This document shows, piece after piece, positions 57,496 to 64,000 of a stretch of DNA of 64,000 nucleotides (the stretch's first letter is position 1; each line of letters opens with the position of its first letter). A program made the translations under genes and the position numbers. Source of the stretch: Azorhizobium oxalatiphilum (GTDB taxonomy: Bacteria > Pseudomonadota > Alphaproteobacteria > Rhizobiales > Xanthobacteraceae); contig NZ_BMCT01000003.1 of NCBI RefSeq assembly GCF_014635325.1, forward strand, positions 248,001-312,000. Reading direction: 5' to 3'. The notes under the pieces are model-generated. The model made no database searches and was not told the origin of the DNA. It saw only the letters and a program-made list of their open reading frames with translations.

Positions 57496-57816
57496 GAGAG
57501 CACCTGCTGGGACACTTACGCGGAAGGCGGGGCGCCGCGTGTGGCGGCGTGGACATGGTGGCGGCGTGGACATGCCGCGCGCCGGAGCGGCACGCGGGCG
57601 AGGGCACCCCGGACGGGACAAAATATCCCGCCGCCCGGCATGGGAAGACGCCGGGCAGGATGCGGAGGGAGGTAAGGCTTTAAACACGATCGGGGTGGAT
57701 TGCACAGCGCGTAAATGCCGGACGGGGCCTGAGGCGGGACCGGCGGCCCGCTGAAGCGGAGCCGCCGGTTTATCTTCCCAAAGGTCGTCCGGAGGCGGGT
57801 GCGCCCCGACGGAAGA
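57496..57816 (-). promoter_or_regulatory. Intercistronic region with stable hairpin between hcp and the 665-aa gene
   Basis: No gene. A strong hairpin (ACCGGCGGC/GCCGCCGGT with inner CCGC-TGAA-GCGG; 57739-57769) stands 48 bases after the hcp stop codon. There is no U-run on the minus strand, so it probably stabilises the upstream hcp message or acts as an attenuator rather than as a full terminator. This would give more Hcp than the downstream protein. Confidence 0.5.
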
Positions 57817-58293
57817 TCACGAGCTCTTGGTGGTGGCGAGGTCGTAGGAGACCGTGACCGGCGTGCCGGCCTTGTTCTTGTCGTCGTAGGGCGTGAATTT
57901 GAACTCGAGCTTGGTGAAGCTGATCGAGATCGATTCCGTGGGCCGGTCGCCGCCGCTCGACACCGAATAGGACGAGATCAGCGCATTGGTCAGCGTATAG
58001 GTGCAATAGGTGACGCCGGGGCTGCCGGTGGTGACGAGGTCGATCTTCACCGTCTTGCCGGCATTGCCGGTGCAGCTCTCGGTGAACAGCTTGGGCGAGG
58101 AGGCGTCGAACATCTTGACGATGGACACCTCGCTGATGCTCGGCTCGGAGGCTTCCCGGTTGTTGGTCGAGCCGGACGTGGTGGAAATGCCGCGCCCGAC
58201 GCCCCAGGACATGGACAACACATCGATCCACTTCTTGTGGTCCTGCTGGGTGGCTTCGCCCTGGATGCCATCATAGTTGATGTAGATAGCCAT
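57817..58293 (-). CDS. hcp: Type VI secretion tube protein Hcp
   Basis: Ring-forming protein that makes the T6SS inner tube and binds small effectors. It has 158 residues, the normal Hcp length, and no signal peptide. The N-terminus is YINYDGIQGEATQQDHKKW, then IDVLSMSWGVGRG, followed by the SIVKMFDASSPKLF strand and YTLTNALISSYSVSSGGD, SISISFTKLEFKF; these are core Hcp motifs. Cys74 and Cys97 are extra. GGAGGCAGAAA precedes the ATG. Solo hcp genes outside full T6SS loci are known. No other T6SS gene is in the window. Confidence 0.9.
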   Translation of the reverse strand: MAIYINYDGIQGEATQQDHKKWIDVLSMSWGVGRGISTTSGSTNNREASEPSISEVSIVKMFDASSPKLFTESCTGNAGKTVKIDLVTTGSPGVTYCTYTLTNALISSYSVSSGGDRPTESISISFTKLEFKFTPYDDKNKAGTPVTVSYDLATTKSS

Positions 58294-58440
58294 TTTCTGC
58301 CTCCGATATGATATATCGTCTAATTTTGTCTGAGGCTTTATTTGCCCCGCGAGAAAATGGATACGCCCAGCCAAAGCTGAATGCTAATGAACTATTTGTA
58401 ATTGTTGATTGATATGATATAGCGTTACTTATAGGATGGG
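58294..58440 (-). promoter_or_regulatory. AT-rich control region of hcp with direct repeat GATATGATATA
   Basis: A 147-bp stretch far below the genome GC. GATATGATATATCG (58305-58318) and GATATGATATAGCG (58411-58424) are direct copies 106 bp apart. This spacing suits a regulator that loops or binds cooperatively. Promoter hexamers were not assigned. The low GC suggests recently acquired or silencer-bound DNA. Confidence 0.55.
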
Positions 58441-58635
58441 GCAGGAGTGCTGACGCATCCGGGGGGCTCGGCAGCGGGGGCGGGATGCCGGCCGGCGCGG
58501 ATTTCCGGCATTGCGCGTAATCGTCTTGTGTGCAATTAATTTGGAACGTACTCGCTGCCGCGCAGCGTCCCTTGTTCGGCCGGTCCTGTCCGCAGGCTTT
58601 CCCGCCCTCGGCTTCTCCGGTCTGGAGAATTGCCC

Positions 58636-58821
58636 ATGCCTTCGCGTCCCCCGCTCCGGGACGGCCTGCGGCCGCTTCCCTCCGATCCCGAAACCCCCGC
58701 CCGCGACACCGCCGACGATGCGGTTCCGCCCTTCTGCCTGTGCCGCAAAGCGGGGCCGGAGGAGGCGTGCCCCTCCGACACCGCGGTTTGCGAGGACGTC
58801 CCGCTCATGTTCTTCTCCTGA
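58636..58821 (+). CDS. Small Cys-rich hypothetical protein, 61 aa
   Basis: Short frame with CTGGAG 8-9 bases before the ATG and almost all third positions G or C, as in real genes of this genome. The N-terminus is Pro/Arg-rich. The C-terminal half has four cysteines with spacing C-x-C-x8-C-x6-C (PFCLCRK, EEACPSD, AVCEDV), which could bind zinc or an Fe-S cluster. No family recognised. It lies between the AT-rich hcp promoter and the GST gene. Overlapping antisense frames are less convincing. Confidence 0.5.
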   Translation: MPSRPPLRDGLRPLPSDPETPARDTADDAVPPFCLCRKAGPEEACPSDTAVCEDVPLMFFS

Positions 58822-58977
58822 CGGACTGAGTGGGGCAGGGCCGGCCGGTGCCAGCCACGCTCCAGCCTCCGGTGGCATTAGGACGGCGGTTTTCACCGGA
58901 TCCCGCCGCGGGTCGGGCGTCTGCGCGTCCGGCTCCATCCTGCCCCCATGGTTCCGCCTTCAAGGAGGAAAGCCGCC

Positions 58978-59589
58978 GTGAAACTCTTCTGGGCTCCCCA
59001 CAGCCGTGCGTTCCGCTCCCTCTGGCTGGTGGAGGAGACCGGCGCGCCCTACGATCTCGTGCAGGTGGATCTGGCCGAAGGGGCACCGGAGGGTTCGGCG
59101 CTGCGCGCGGTCAATCCCATGGGCAAGGTGCCGGCGCTGGAAGACCGGGGCGTGCCCATGGCCGAGAGCGGCGCCATCGCCCTCTATGTGGCCGATCGCT
59201 TCCCCGAGGCCGGGCTTGCGCCCGCCGTGGGCGATCATGACCGGGCGACCTTCCTGCACTGGCTGTTCTTCGCCGCCACCTGCATCGAGCCGGCGCTGCT
59301 GCAGAAGATGAAGGGCATCGAACTGTCCCCCATGCAGGCCGGCTGGGGCAGCACGGAGACGGTGCTCTCGGTGCTGGAGGCGCGCCTCACCGCGCATCCC
59401 TACATCGCGGGCGAGCGCTTCACCGCCGCCGACACGCTGCTGGCCACGGACCTGCGCCTGTTCATCGACGTCTTCAAGGTGCTGGAGCCGCGCCCGGCCT
59501 TCACCGCTTATGTCGCGCGCTGCGCCACCCGCCCGGCCCTGCTGCGGGCGCTGGAGATCGAGGCCGAGTACGCGCCGAAGGTGGCGTAA
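58978..59589 (+). CDS. Glutathione S-transferase
   Basis: 203 residues. Thioredoxin-fold N-domain: LFWAPHSRAFRSLWLVEE with the Ser of the active site, then NPMGKVPALED and AESGAIALYVADRF (glutathione-binding ESxAI motif). A helical C-domain follows (RFTAADTLLATDLRLFID). GTG at 58978 is chosen because AAGGAGG lies 10 bases upstream; an ATG at 58948 is in frame. A detoxification or transferase role; substrate unknown. The Nudix gene follows after 80 bp. Confidence 0.9.
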   Translation: MKLFWAPHSRAFRSLWLVEETGAPYDLVQVDLAEGAPEGSALRAVNPMGKVPALEDRGVPMAESGAIALYVADRFPEAGLAPAVGDHDRATFLHWLFFAATCIEPALLQKMKGIELSPMQAGWGSTETVLSVLEARLTAHPYIAGERFTAADTLLATDLRLFIDVFKVLEPRPAFTAYVARCATRPALLRALEIEAEYAPKVA

Positions 59590-59669
59590 GGGCCGGCGGC
59601 GTGAGGGCAGGGGGTGTGAGGGCAGGGGGCGAGCGCGCCCCCTTGCGCCGGACGCCCGGCACAGCCCAA

Positions 59670-60140
59670 ATGGCGGCCATGTGGCTGCTTCGACCCTTGA
59701 TGCCCCTCGCCCCCCTCGTGCGCCGCGTGCGCCATGGCATGACGCTGGGGGTGCGTGTGATCGCCATCGACAGCGAAGACCGTGTGCTGCTGGTGCGCCA
59801 TACCTATGCGCCCGGCTGGCATCTGCCCGGCGGCGGCGTGGACATTGGCGAGAGCGCCGAGGAAGCTGCCCGCCGCGAACTGCGCGAGGAAACCCGCGCC
59901 GAGATCACCGGCCCCTTGACCCTGCACGGCTTCTTCTTCAACGCCGCCGTGGGCGGGCGGGACTATGTGGCCTGTTACCGGGCCGGCGACGTGCAGCTGA
60001 ACCCCCTGCCGGGGCCGACCTATGAGATCGCCGAAGTCGCCGCCTGCCCGCTTCATGCGCTGCCGGCCGACACCACCCCCGCCACCCGCCGCCGCATCGC
60101 GGAAGCGGTGAACGGGGATGTTCCGGGAGATTGTTGGTAG
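59670..60140 (+). CDS. Nudix hydrolase
   Basis: 156-residue pyrophosphohydrolase. The Nudix box is complete: [20 protein letters not shown] followed by ET, giving the metal-binding Glu residues. [17 protein letters not shown] precedes it and a Leu-rich N-terminus starts [10 protein letters not shown]. Substrate not predictable; members hydrolyse NDP-X such as oxidised nucleotides or sugars. Closely follows GST; ends 113 bp before gcdH. Confidence 0.9.
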   Translation: MAAMWLLRPLMPLAPLVRRVRHGMTLGVRVIAIDSEDRVLLVRHTYAPGWHLPGGGVDIGESAEEAARRELREETRAEITGPLTLHGFFFNAAVGGRDYVACYRAGDVQLNPLPGPTYEIAEVAACPLHALPADTTPATRRRIAEAVNGDVPGDCW

Positions 60141-60253
60141 ACAAACAAAATGCCATGATCCCGCATCGCCGCCCCTGGGGAGACACCAGCCCCGCCGGGA
60201 TGGGTGCTGCAAGGACAAGCCCGAAGGTCGCGCAGACCGGGCCAGAGAGGGAG

Positions 60254-61477
60254 ATGATGATGGGTGAAGCAGCCAAGGCCGGCGCCGCCGGCGCGCCGAA
60301 GGCGGAGTTCAACTGGGACGATCCCTTCCGCTTCGAGGACCAGCTCACCGAGGACGAGCGGATGGTGCGCGACACCGCGCGCGACTATGCGCAGGAGAAG
60401 CTCCTGCCGCGCGTGACCTCGGCCTATCTGGATGAGCGCTTCGACCGCGAGATCATGAGCGAGATGGGCGCGCTGGGCCTGCTCGGCTCCACCATCCCCG
60501 AGGAATATGGCGGCGCCGGCCTCGGCTACGTGGCCTATGGGCTCGCCGCCCGCGAGGTGGAGCGCGTGGACAGCGGCTACCGCTCGGCCATGAGCGTGCA
60601 GTCCTCCCTCGTCATGCATCCCATCTATGCCTATGGCGACGAGAGCCAGCGCAAGAAATTCCTGCCCAAGCTCGCCACCGGCGAGTGGGTGGGCTGCTTC
60701 GGCCTGACCGAGCCGGACGCCGGCTCCGACCCCGCCGGCATGCGCACCCGCGCCGAGAAGATCGACGGCGGCTATCGCCTGAACGGCGCCAAGATGTGGA
60801 TCACCAACTCGCCCATCGCCGACGTGGCGGTGGTGTGGGCCAAGTCCGCCGCCCATGGGGACGCCATCCGCGGCTTCCTTGTTGAGCGCGGGACCAAGGG
60901 TTTCTCCACCCCCAAGATCGAGAAGAAGCTGTCGCTGCGCGCCTCCATCACCGGCGAGATCGTGCTCGACAATGCGGAGATCCCGGAAGAGAACCTGCTG
61001 CCCAACGTGGCGGGGCTGAAGGGCCCGTTCGGCTGCCTCAACCGCGCCCGCTACGGCATCGGCTGGGGCGTGCTGGGTGCGGCGGAAGCCTGCTTCCACG
61101 CCGCTCGCCAGTACACGCTGGATCGCCAGCAGTTCGGCCGGCCTCTGGCCGCCACCCAGCTGGTGCAGAAGAAGCTGGCGGACATGTCCACCGACATCGC
61201 CTTCGGCCTGCAGGCGTGCCTGCGCGCAGGGCGGCTGTTCGACGAGGGCCAGCTGGCGCCGGAGACCATCTCCTACATCAAGCGCAACAATTGCGGGAAG
61301 GCGCTGGACATCGCCCGCATTGCCCGCGACATGCACGGCGGCAACGGCATCTCGGCCGAGTTCCACGTCATCCGCCATGCGGCGAACCTTGAGACGGTGA
61401 ACACCTACGAGGGCACGCACGACATCCATGCGCTGATCATGGGCCGCGCGATCACCGGCATCCAGGCGTTCTTCTGA
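60254..61477 (+). CDS. gcdH: Glutaryl-CoA dehydrogenase
   Basis: FAD acyl-CoA dehydrogenase of 407 residues that oxidises and decarboxylates glutaryl-CoA to crotonyl-CoA in lysine and aromatic catabolism. [17 protein letters not shown] (FAD/substrate), [14 protein letters not shown], and the C-terminal [17 protein letters not shown] with the catalytic Glu are diagnostic of the GCDH clade. The N-terminal [18 protein letters not shown] is also typical. Three consecutive in-frame ATGs (60254, 60257, 60260) follow GAGAGGG; I take the first. Usually paired with a CoA-transferase; none adjacent here. Confidence 0.95.
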   Translation: MMMGEAAKAGAAGAPKAEFNWDDPFRFEDQLTEDERMVRDTARDYAQEKLLPRVTSAYLDERFDREIMSEMGALGLLGSTIPEEYGGAGLGYVAYGLAAREVERVDSGYRSAMSVQSSLVMHPIYAYGDESQRKKFLPKLATGEWVGCFGLTEPDAGSDPAGMRTRAEKIDGGYRLNGAKMWITNSPIADVAVVWAKSAAHGDAIRGFLVERGTKGFSTPKIEKKLSLRASITGEIVLDNAEIPEENLLPNVAGLKGPFGCLNRARYGIGWGVLGAAEACFHAARQYTLDRQQFGRPLAATQLVQKKLADMSTDIAFGLQACLRAGRLFDEGQLAPETISYIKRNNCGKALDIARIARDMHGGNGISAEFHVIRHAANLETVNTYEGTHDIHALIMGRAITGIQAFF

Positions 61478-61524
61478 GCGCTTGCTTAAGACGGTGGGCG
61501 TGTCATCTATGATGGGCGGGGCAG

Positions 61525-61672
61525 CCCCCTCCCCCCTTACGGGGGAGGGCTGGGGAGGGGGGTAATGCCCTTTCCGATCCCGCGCCATCGAGGCTCCGGG
61601 CGCCCGACAGACGCAGCCGCGTTACCCCCCTCTCCAACTCTCCCCCGCAAGGGGGGAGAGGGTGCGTGCCGC
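61525..61672. repeat. GC-rich inverted-repeat element after gcdH
   Basis: Arms CCCTCC(C)CCCTTACGGGGGAGGG and CTCTCCCCC...GGGGGGAGAGGG flank about 60 bp, the same architecture as the MITE-like repeats but a different sequence. A further half-arm GCTGCGAGAGAGGGCTGGGG lies at 61726-61748. The whole gap 61478-61906 has no gene. Confidence 0.6.
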
Positions 61673-61831
61673 GGAACGGATGGCGGGCGATCCTCAGCGG
61701 CTGACGCAACAGGCTCCCTCTCTTAGCTGCGAGAGAGGGCTGGGGAGGGGGAAGGACGCAACCTGCGGGCTGCGACCTTCATGATCCTGCGCTCATCCCG
61801 GCGGGGACGGTGAGAGACTCTTGCGAGACGC

Positions 61832-61863
61832 AAAAAAGCCCCGGCATCCGCCGGGGCTTTTTT
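61832..61863. terminator. Bidirectional terminator between convergent genes
   Basis: AAAAAAGCCCCGGC-ATCC-GCCGGGGCTTTTTT: A-run, stem, T-run. It serves gcdH (+) and the DUF2019 gene (-). Confidence 0.92.
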
Positions 61864-61906
61864 CGTTGGGCGGAGCGGGCGAACGACGGGATCAGGGACG
61901 CAGGCC

Positions 61907-62278
61907 TCATGTCGGCTTGTAGGAGCCGTCGTCCAGCGCCTTCAATATGTCTCGTGCAGTGAAGGGTTGAGAGGCCGTGCCGAGCGGTGCGATCCCACGC
62001 AGCGCGGCTTCCGCCTCCGGAGAGAGCGCCAGCGTCGCGAGCGCCGCATCGAGCCGGACCTGTATGTTCGGGTGTGCCAGCAGCGGCAGGAGTGCATGGC
62101 GTCCGTCGCCCGGCCGCGTCTTCAATTCCGCCCTCACGTCGCGTAGCTTCTTGTGCGCGCGGTTATATGCGCCGTTCTCCATCCAGTCGTCTGCTCGCTT
62201 CATCTCCAAGGAGAGTTCGACGAAGAGGGCGACGAGCTGGTCGGTCGGCAGTTGGCTGAGTTTCCGCTGGGCTTTCAT
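61907..62278 (-). CDS. DUF2019 domain-containing protein
   Basis: 123-residue soluble, helical protein. KLSQLPTDQLVALFVELSLE, AHKKLRDVRAELKTRPGD and LLPLLAHPNIQVRLDAALAT are the DUF2019 hallmarks, HEAT-like helices of unknown function. DUF2019 genes often lie near toxin or immunity genes, which is weak support for an immunity role. The ATG at 62278 has GGAAGCGGAC upstream; a longer in-frame start at 62395 is less likely. Confidence 0.82.
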   Translation of the reverse strand: MKAQRKLSQLPTDQLVALFVELSLEMKRADDWMENGAYNRAHKKLRDVRAELKTRPGDGRHALLPLLAHPNIQVRLDAALATLALSPEAEAALRGIAPLGTASQPFTARDILKALDDGSYKPT

Positions 62279-62432
62279 GTCCGCTTCCGGGAAGCTGTCC
62301 GAGCTGAATGTGCGTCCAGCGATGCACCGTCCCCGATGACTGTATGCTCCTTGGACTTTCGCCCTTGCAGGCATCGTCTCCTTCCCGCTGCTCATATGCG
62401 CAGATGATCAAGCATTCAGCTGGAGGGGGCGT

Positions 62433-62825
62433 TCAGCGCAGGGGGAAGCGGCCTTCCGTTTCGGTCCTGGCGAGCACCTGGCCGGAGGCATCGAGCGCCT
62501 CGATGGACCAGATGTAACGATGCACGCTCCCCGGCGGCGGGCAGGGGCCGGTATAGCCGATCGCGCCTTGCGCGACCTTGCCCTTGCCGTCATAGGCGAC
62601 GGTCGCCCCGCCGTGGTTGTAGTTGGGGGCGTCATAGTCGCGCATGGCGAAGCGGAGACGCGCAGTGCCGTTGGGCGCGCCACGTATGGTGAAAGCTGGC
62701 GATGTGCCGCTGCACGCTGGAATGCCGTTCCAGCTGAAGGAGGCCGAAAAGGCGCCTGCCGCCTGACCCTCCGACATCAGGACCGCCGACATCAGGGCGG
62801 CTGCTTTCAAAGCTGTCTTTGCCAT
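62433..62825 (-). CDS. PEBP-like (YbhB/YbcL family) secreted protein
   Basis: 130 residues with a signal peptide (LKAAALMSAVLMSEGQAAGA). The mature part has PAFTIRGAPNGTARLRFAMR, DYDAPNYNHGG and GYTGPCPPPGSVHRYIW, close to the conserved ligand-binding segments of phosphatidylethanolamine-binding proteins (D-x-D/GP-x-PP-H-R-Y). It is somewhat shorter than typical YbhB. GGGAAGATATTC precedes the ATG. Neighbour on the right is another small exported protein gene, 34 bp away, same strand. Confidence 0.8.
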   Translation of the reverse strand: MAKTALKAAALMSAVLMSEGQAAGAFSASFSWNGIPACSGTSPAFTIRGAPNGTARLRFAMRDYDAPNYNHGGATVAYDGKGKVAQGAIGYTGPCPPPGSVHRYIWSIEALDASGQVLARTETEGRFPLR

Positions 62826-62859
62826 GAATATCTTCCCGCTTGGGCGCATGCATTTTGTT

Positions 62860-63159
62860 CTACTTTACGAATTCGACGATGCGGCAGTCGTCGCCGCCGT
62901 ATGCGTTGCAGAAGCCGAGCGCGCGCTTGCGCGCATCCTCAAGCGTTGTCCCTTTATCCCAGCCGCAACCGCGCGTTCGGCCCTTGGCGAAGGCCTTGGG
63001 CGCAGGGTTGCCTTGATATTTCAGATAGAGGCTGGTGCAACGATCGCTCATCCCCGCAGGCTGCGCCGTCGATGGATATGTCGAAAGTAAAAGACCGATT
63101 GCCAATACAGGGCACGTCGCCAGAACGGAAAATACAACGCCGATTGAGCGACGCATCAT
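62860..63159 (-). CDS. Small exported Cys-containing protein (DUF4189-like)
   Basis: 99 residues from MMRRSIG, with a signal peptide (FSVLATCPVLAIGLLLSTYP). The mature part has CTSLYLKYQGNPAPKAFAKG, TRGCGWDKGTTLEDARKRAL and GFCNAYGGDDCRIVEFVK, with two likely disulfide pairs. The pattern A-x-x-x-A-L-x-x-C-x-x-x-G-G-x-x-C is the DUF4189 repeat. CGGAGATTGGG precedes the ATG. Lower GC than its neighbours. Function unknown; probably an operon with the PEBP-like gene. Confidence 0.7.
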   Translation of the reverse strand: MMRRSIGVVFSVLATCPVLAIGLLLSTYPSTAQPAGMSDRCTSLYLKYQGNPAPKAFAKGRTRGCGWDKGTTLEDARKRALGFCNAYGGDDCRIVEFVK

Positions 63160-63445
63160 CCCAATCTCCGAGACGCAAAGGTCAAGCCGGCTGTGAACAA
63201 TAAAATAAAAACCAATCAGTGATTGTATATGGTGGTTATTGCCACCCGTCAAGATCGAGCTGGCTCTCTTGTTGCAGGGGGCGTTTTGTTCGGCGATCGG
63301 CAGTTCGGGTGCGAGAACTTGAGCCGGCGATATTTCGTTCGGTAGAAGATCGACGCGCGGCACCCGCCGCTTCAAAAGCTCCACCCCGCCGCAATTTTTC
63401 CCCACCCTCCGTCGCTTTCCCGCGCCAGAGCTCCCCTCGGGCGCA
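63160..63445. other. Intergenic region upstream of the small exported protein gene
   Basis: No gene is supported. The left part is AT-rich (AATAAAATAAAAACC at about 63199-63213) and likely carries the promoter of the leftward small exported protein and PEBP-like genes. Confidence 0.4.
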
Positions 63446-63474
63446 ACAAAAAAGCCCCGGCTTCCGCCGGGGCT
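63446..63474 (-). terminator. Rho-independent terminator
   Basis: GCCCCGGC-GGAA-GCCGGGGC stem, read leftwards, followed by TTTTTTGTT; 29 bp after the stop codon of the partial gene. Confidence 0.9.
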
Positions 63475-63502
63475 TCTCACCCTCAGAAAACTGATCCCGC
63501 GC

Positions 63503-64000
63503 TCATCCCGCCGCGCGGCGCGGCACCTCTTCGTCCTCGTCCAGATCCAGCATGTCGCGGGCCAGCGAGAAGGTGTCGAGGGCGTCCGTCACCCGTTCGT
63601 CGTCGTCCGCGCCGGACCAGATCTGCGGCACGATGGTCCTGAGCGGGCCCGAGAACAGGCGGTTCACGGTGGCATGGTCGCCCACCCAGTCGGAGAAGCC
63701 CGCATGGCGGTTGTAGAGGCTCTGGCCGCCGTAGCGGGCGATCAGGTCCTCGAACCCCTGCTGCGCCAGCGCGGGCTCGCACAGGCTGTCCTCCAGCTCG
63801 TGATGGCCCATCTCGCACTGGCCGTGATAGATCATGGCATAGGCGCCGGCGCCGTAGCGCGTTTCCGTCATCGCCATGGCGCGGCGGGCGAAGCTCTCCA
63901 CGTCATGGGCATCGCGCCCCATCCAGCGCGGCATCACGCGGATGGCGTGGTTCTCGCACAGTTGCAGGTTGAAGCGGTCGAGCGCCCAGGCGGCCTCGAA
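63503..64000 (-). CDS. Hypothetical protein, 5' end beyond the window
   Basis: The open frame runs from the window edge to the stop at 63503, giving the last 165 residues. The visible part starts FEAAWALDRFNLQLCENHAI and includes RRAMAMTETRYGAGAYAMIY, HGQCEMGHHELEDSLC and an acidic tail (RDMLDLDEDEEVPRRAAG). Several His/Cys residues (HGQCEMGHH) could bind metal. I do not recognise the family. The true start lies to the right of 64000. Confidence 0.75.
   Translation of the reverse strand, partial: FEAAWALDRFNLQLCENHAIRVMPRWMGRDAHDVESFARRAMAMTETRYGAGAYAMIYHGQCEMGHHELEDSLCEPALAQQGFEDLIARYGGQSLYNRHAGFSDWVGDHATVNRLFSGPLRTIVPQIWSGADDDERVTDALDTFSLARDMLDLDEDEEVPRRAAG

Noticed and set aside
55498-58293. 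Complete type VI secretion locus
   Set aside because: Only hcp is recognisable. No VgrG, sheath, baseplate or ClpV gene is in the window.
58429-58938. 169-codon minus-strand frame between hcp and GST
   Set aside because: No SD, Arg/Pro-rich composition, and it overlaps the better supported small plus-strand frame at 58636-58821.

Overview
The window is high-GC (roughly two thirds G+C) alphaproteobacterial chromosome. The suf order with an Irr-like operator, an RNase E with a long low-complexity insertion in its S1 domain, bS21 with a GTG start, OhrR, a TPP-riboswitch thiOSG operon and REP-type palindromes all point to Hyphomicrobiales. A Xanthobacter/Azorhizobium/Ancylobacter-like organism is my best guess, from gene content only. 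There is no rRNA, CRISPR array or intact insertion sequence. One tRNA (Leu, anticodon TAA) is present.

Layout, left to right. 1-6.9 kb: oxalate block with a GntR/FCD regulator, a CBS-pair protein, formyl-CoA:oxalate CoA-transferase and two tandem OxlT-type antiporters; oxalyl-CoA decarboxylase is not in the window. 7-11.2 kb: zwf-pgl-pgi, the entry to glucose-6-phosphate oxidation. 11.8-29.5 kb: housekeeping genes (rpsU, rne, amidase, class A PBP, prfB, methyltransferase, Bcp peroxiredoxin, a giant AsmA-like protein, tyrS). 29.6-33.5 kb: anmK, an APC permease and an alpha/beta hydrolase. 33.7-41.9 kb: suf operon (nifS-like, sufB, sufC, sufD, sufS, sufT, VOC protein, sufA) behind a promoter with an iron-response palindrome. 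42-46 kb: mixed small genes, the tRNA, an MFS transporter and an isolated lower-GC gene that looks like a CheD/CNF/BLF1-type deamidase. 46-51 kb: ethanolamine permease and ethanolamine ammonia-lyase without microcompartment genes. 51.2-54 kb: thiG, thiS, thiO under a TPP riboswitch. 54-55.2 kb: ohrR and a parD with a truncated parE. 55.5-58.4 kb: an orphan type VI Hcp gene followed by a 665-residue protein I cannot place, preceded by an AT-rich control region. 58.6-64 kb: a small Cys-rich ORF, GST, Nudix, gcdH, three small genes and a partial gene running off the end.

The best candidate for something undescribed is the hcp plus 665-aa module, which has no other secretion genes nearby. The second is the isolated putative deamidase at 45.3-46.0 kb. 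Intergenic space is rich in palindromic repeats of at least three families: paired GTCAT...GTGGAT arms at four loci, a MITE-like element of about 147 bp at two loci, and an AGAGCCGGA element at three loci. One repeat arm carries a nested 60-bp palindrome.
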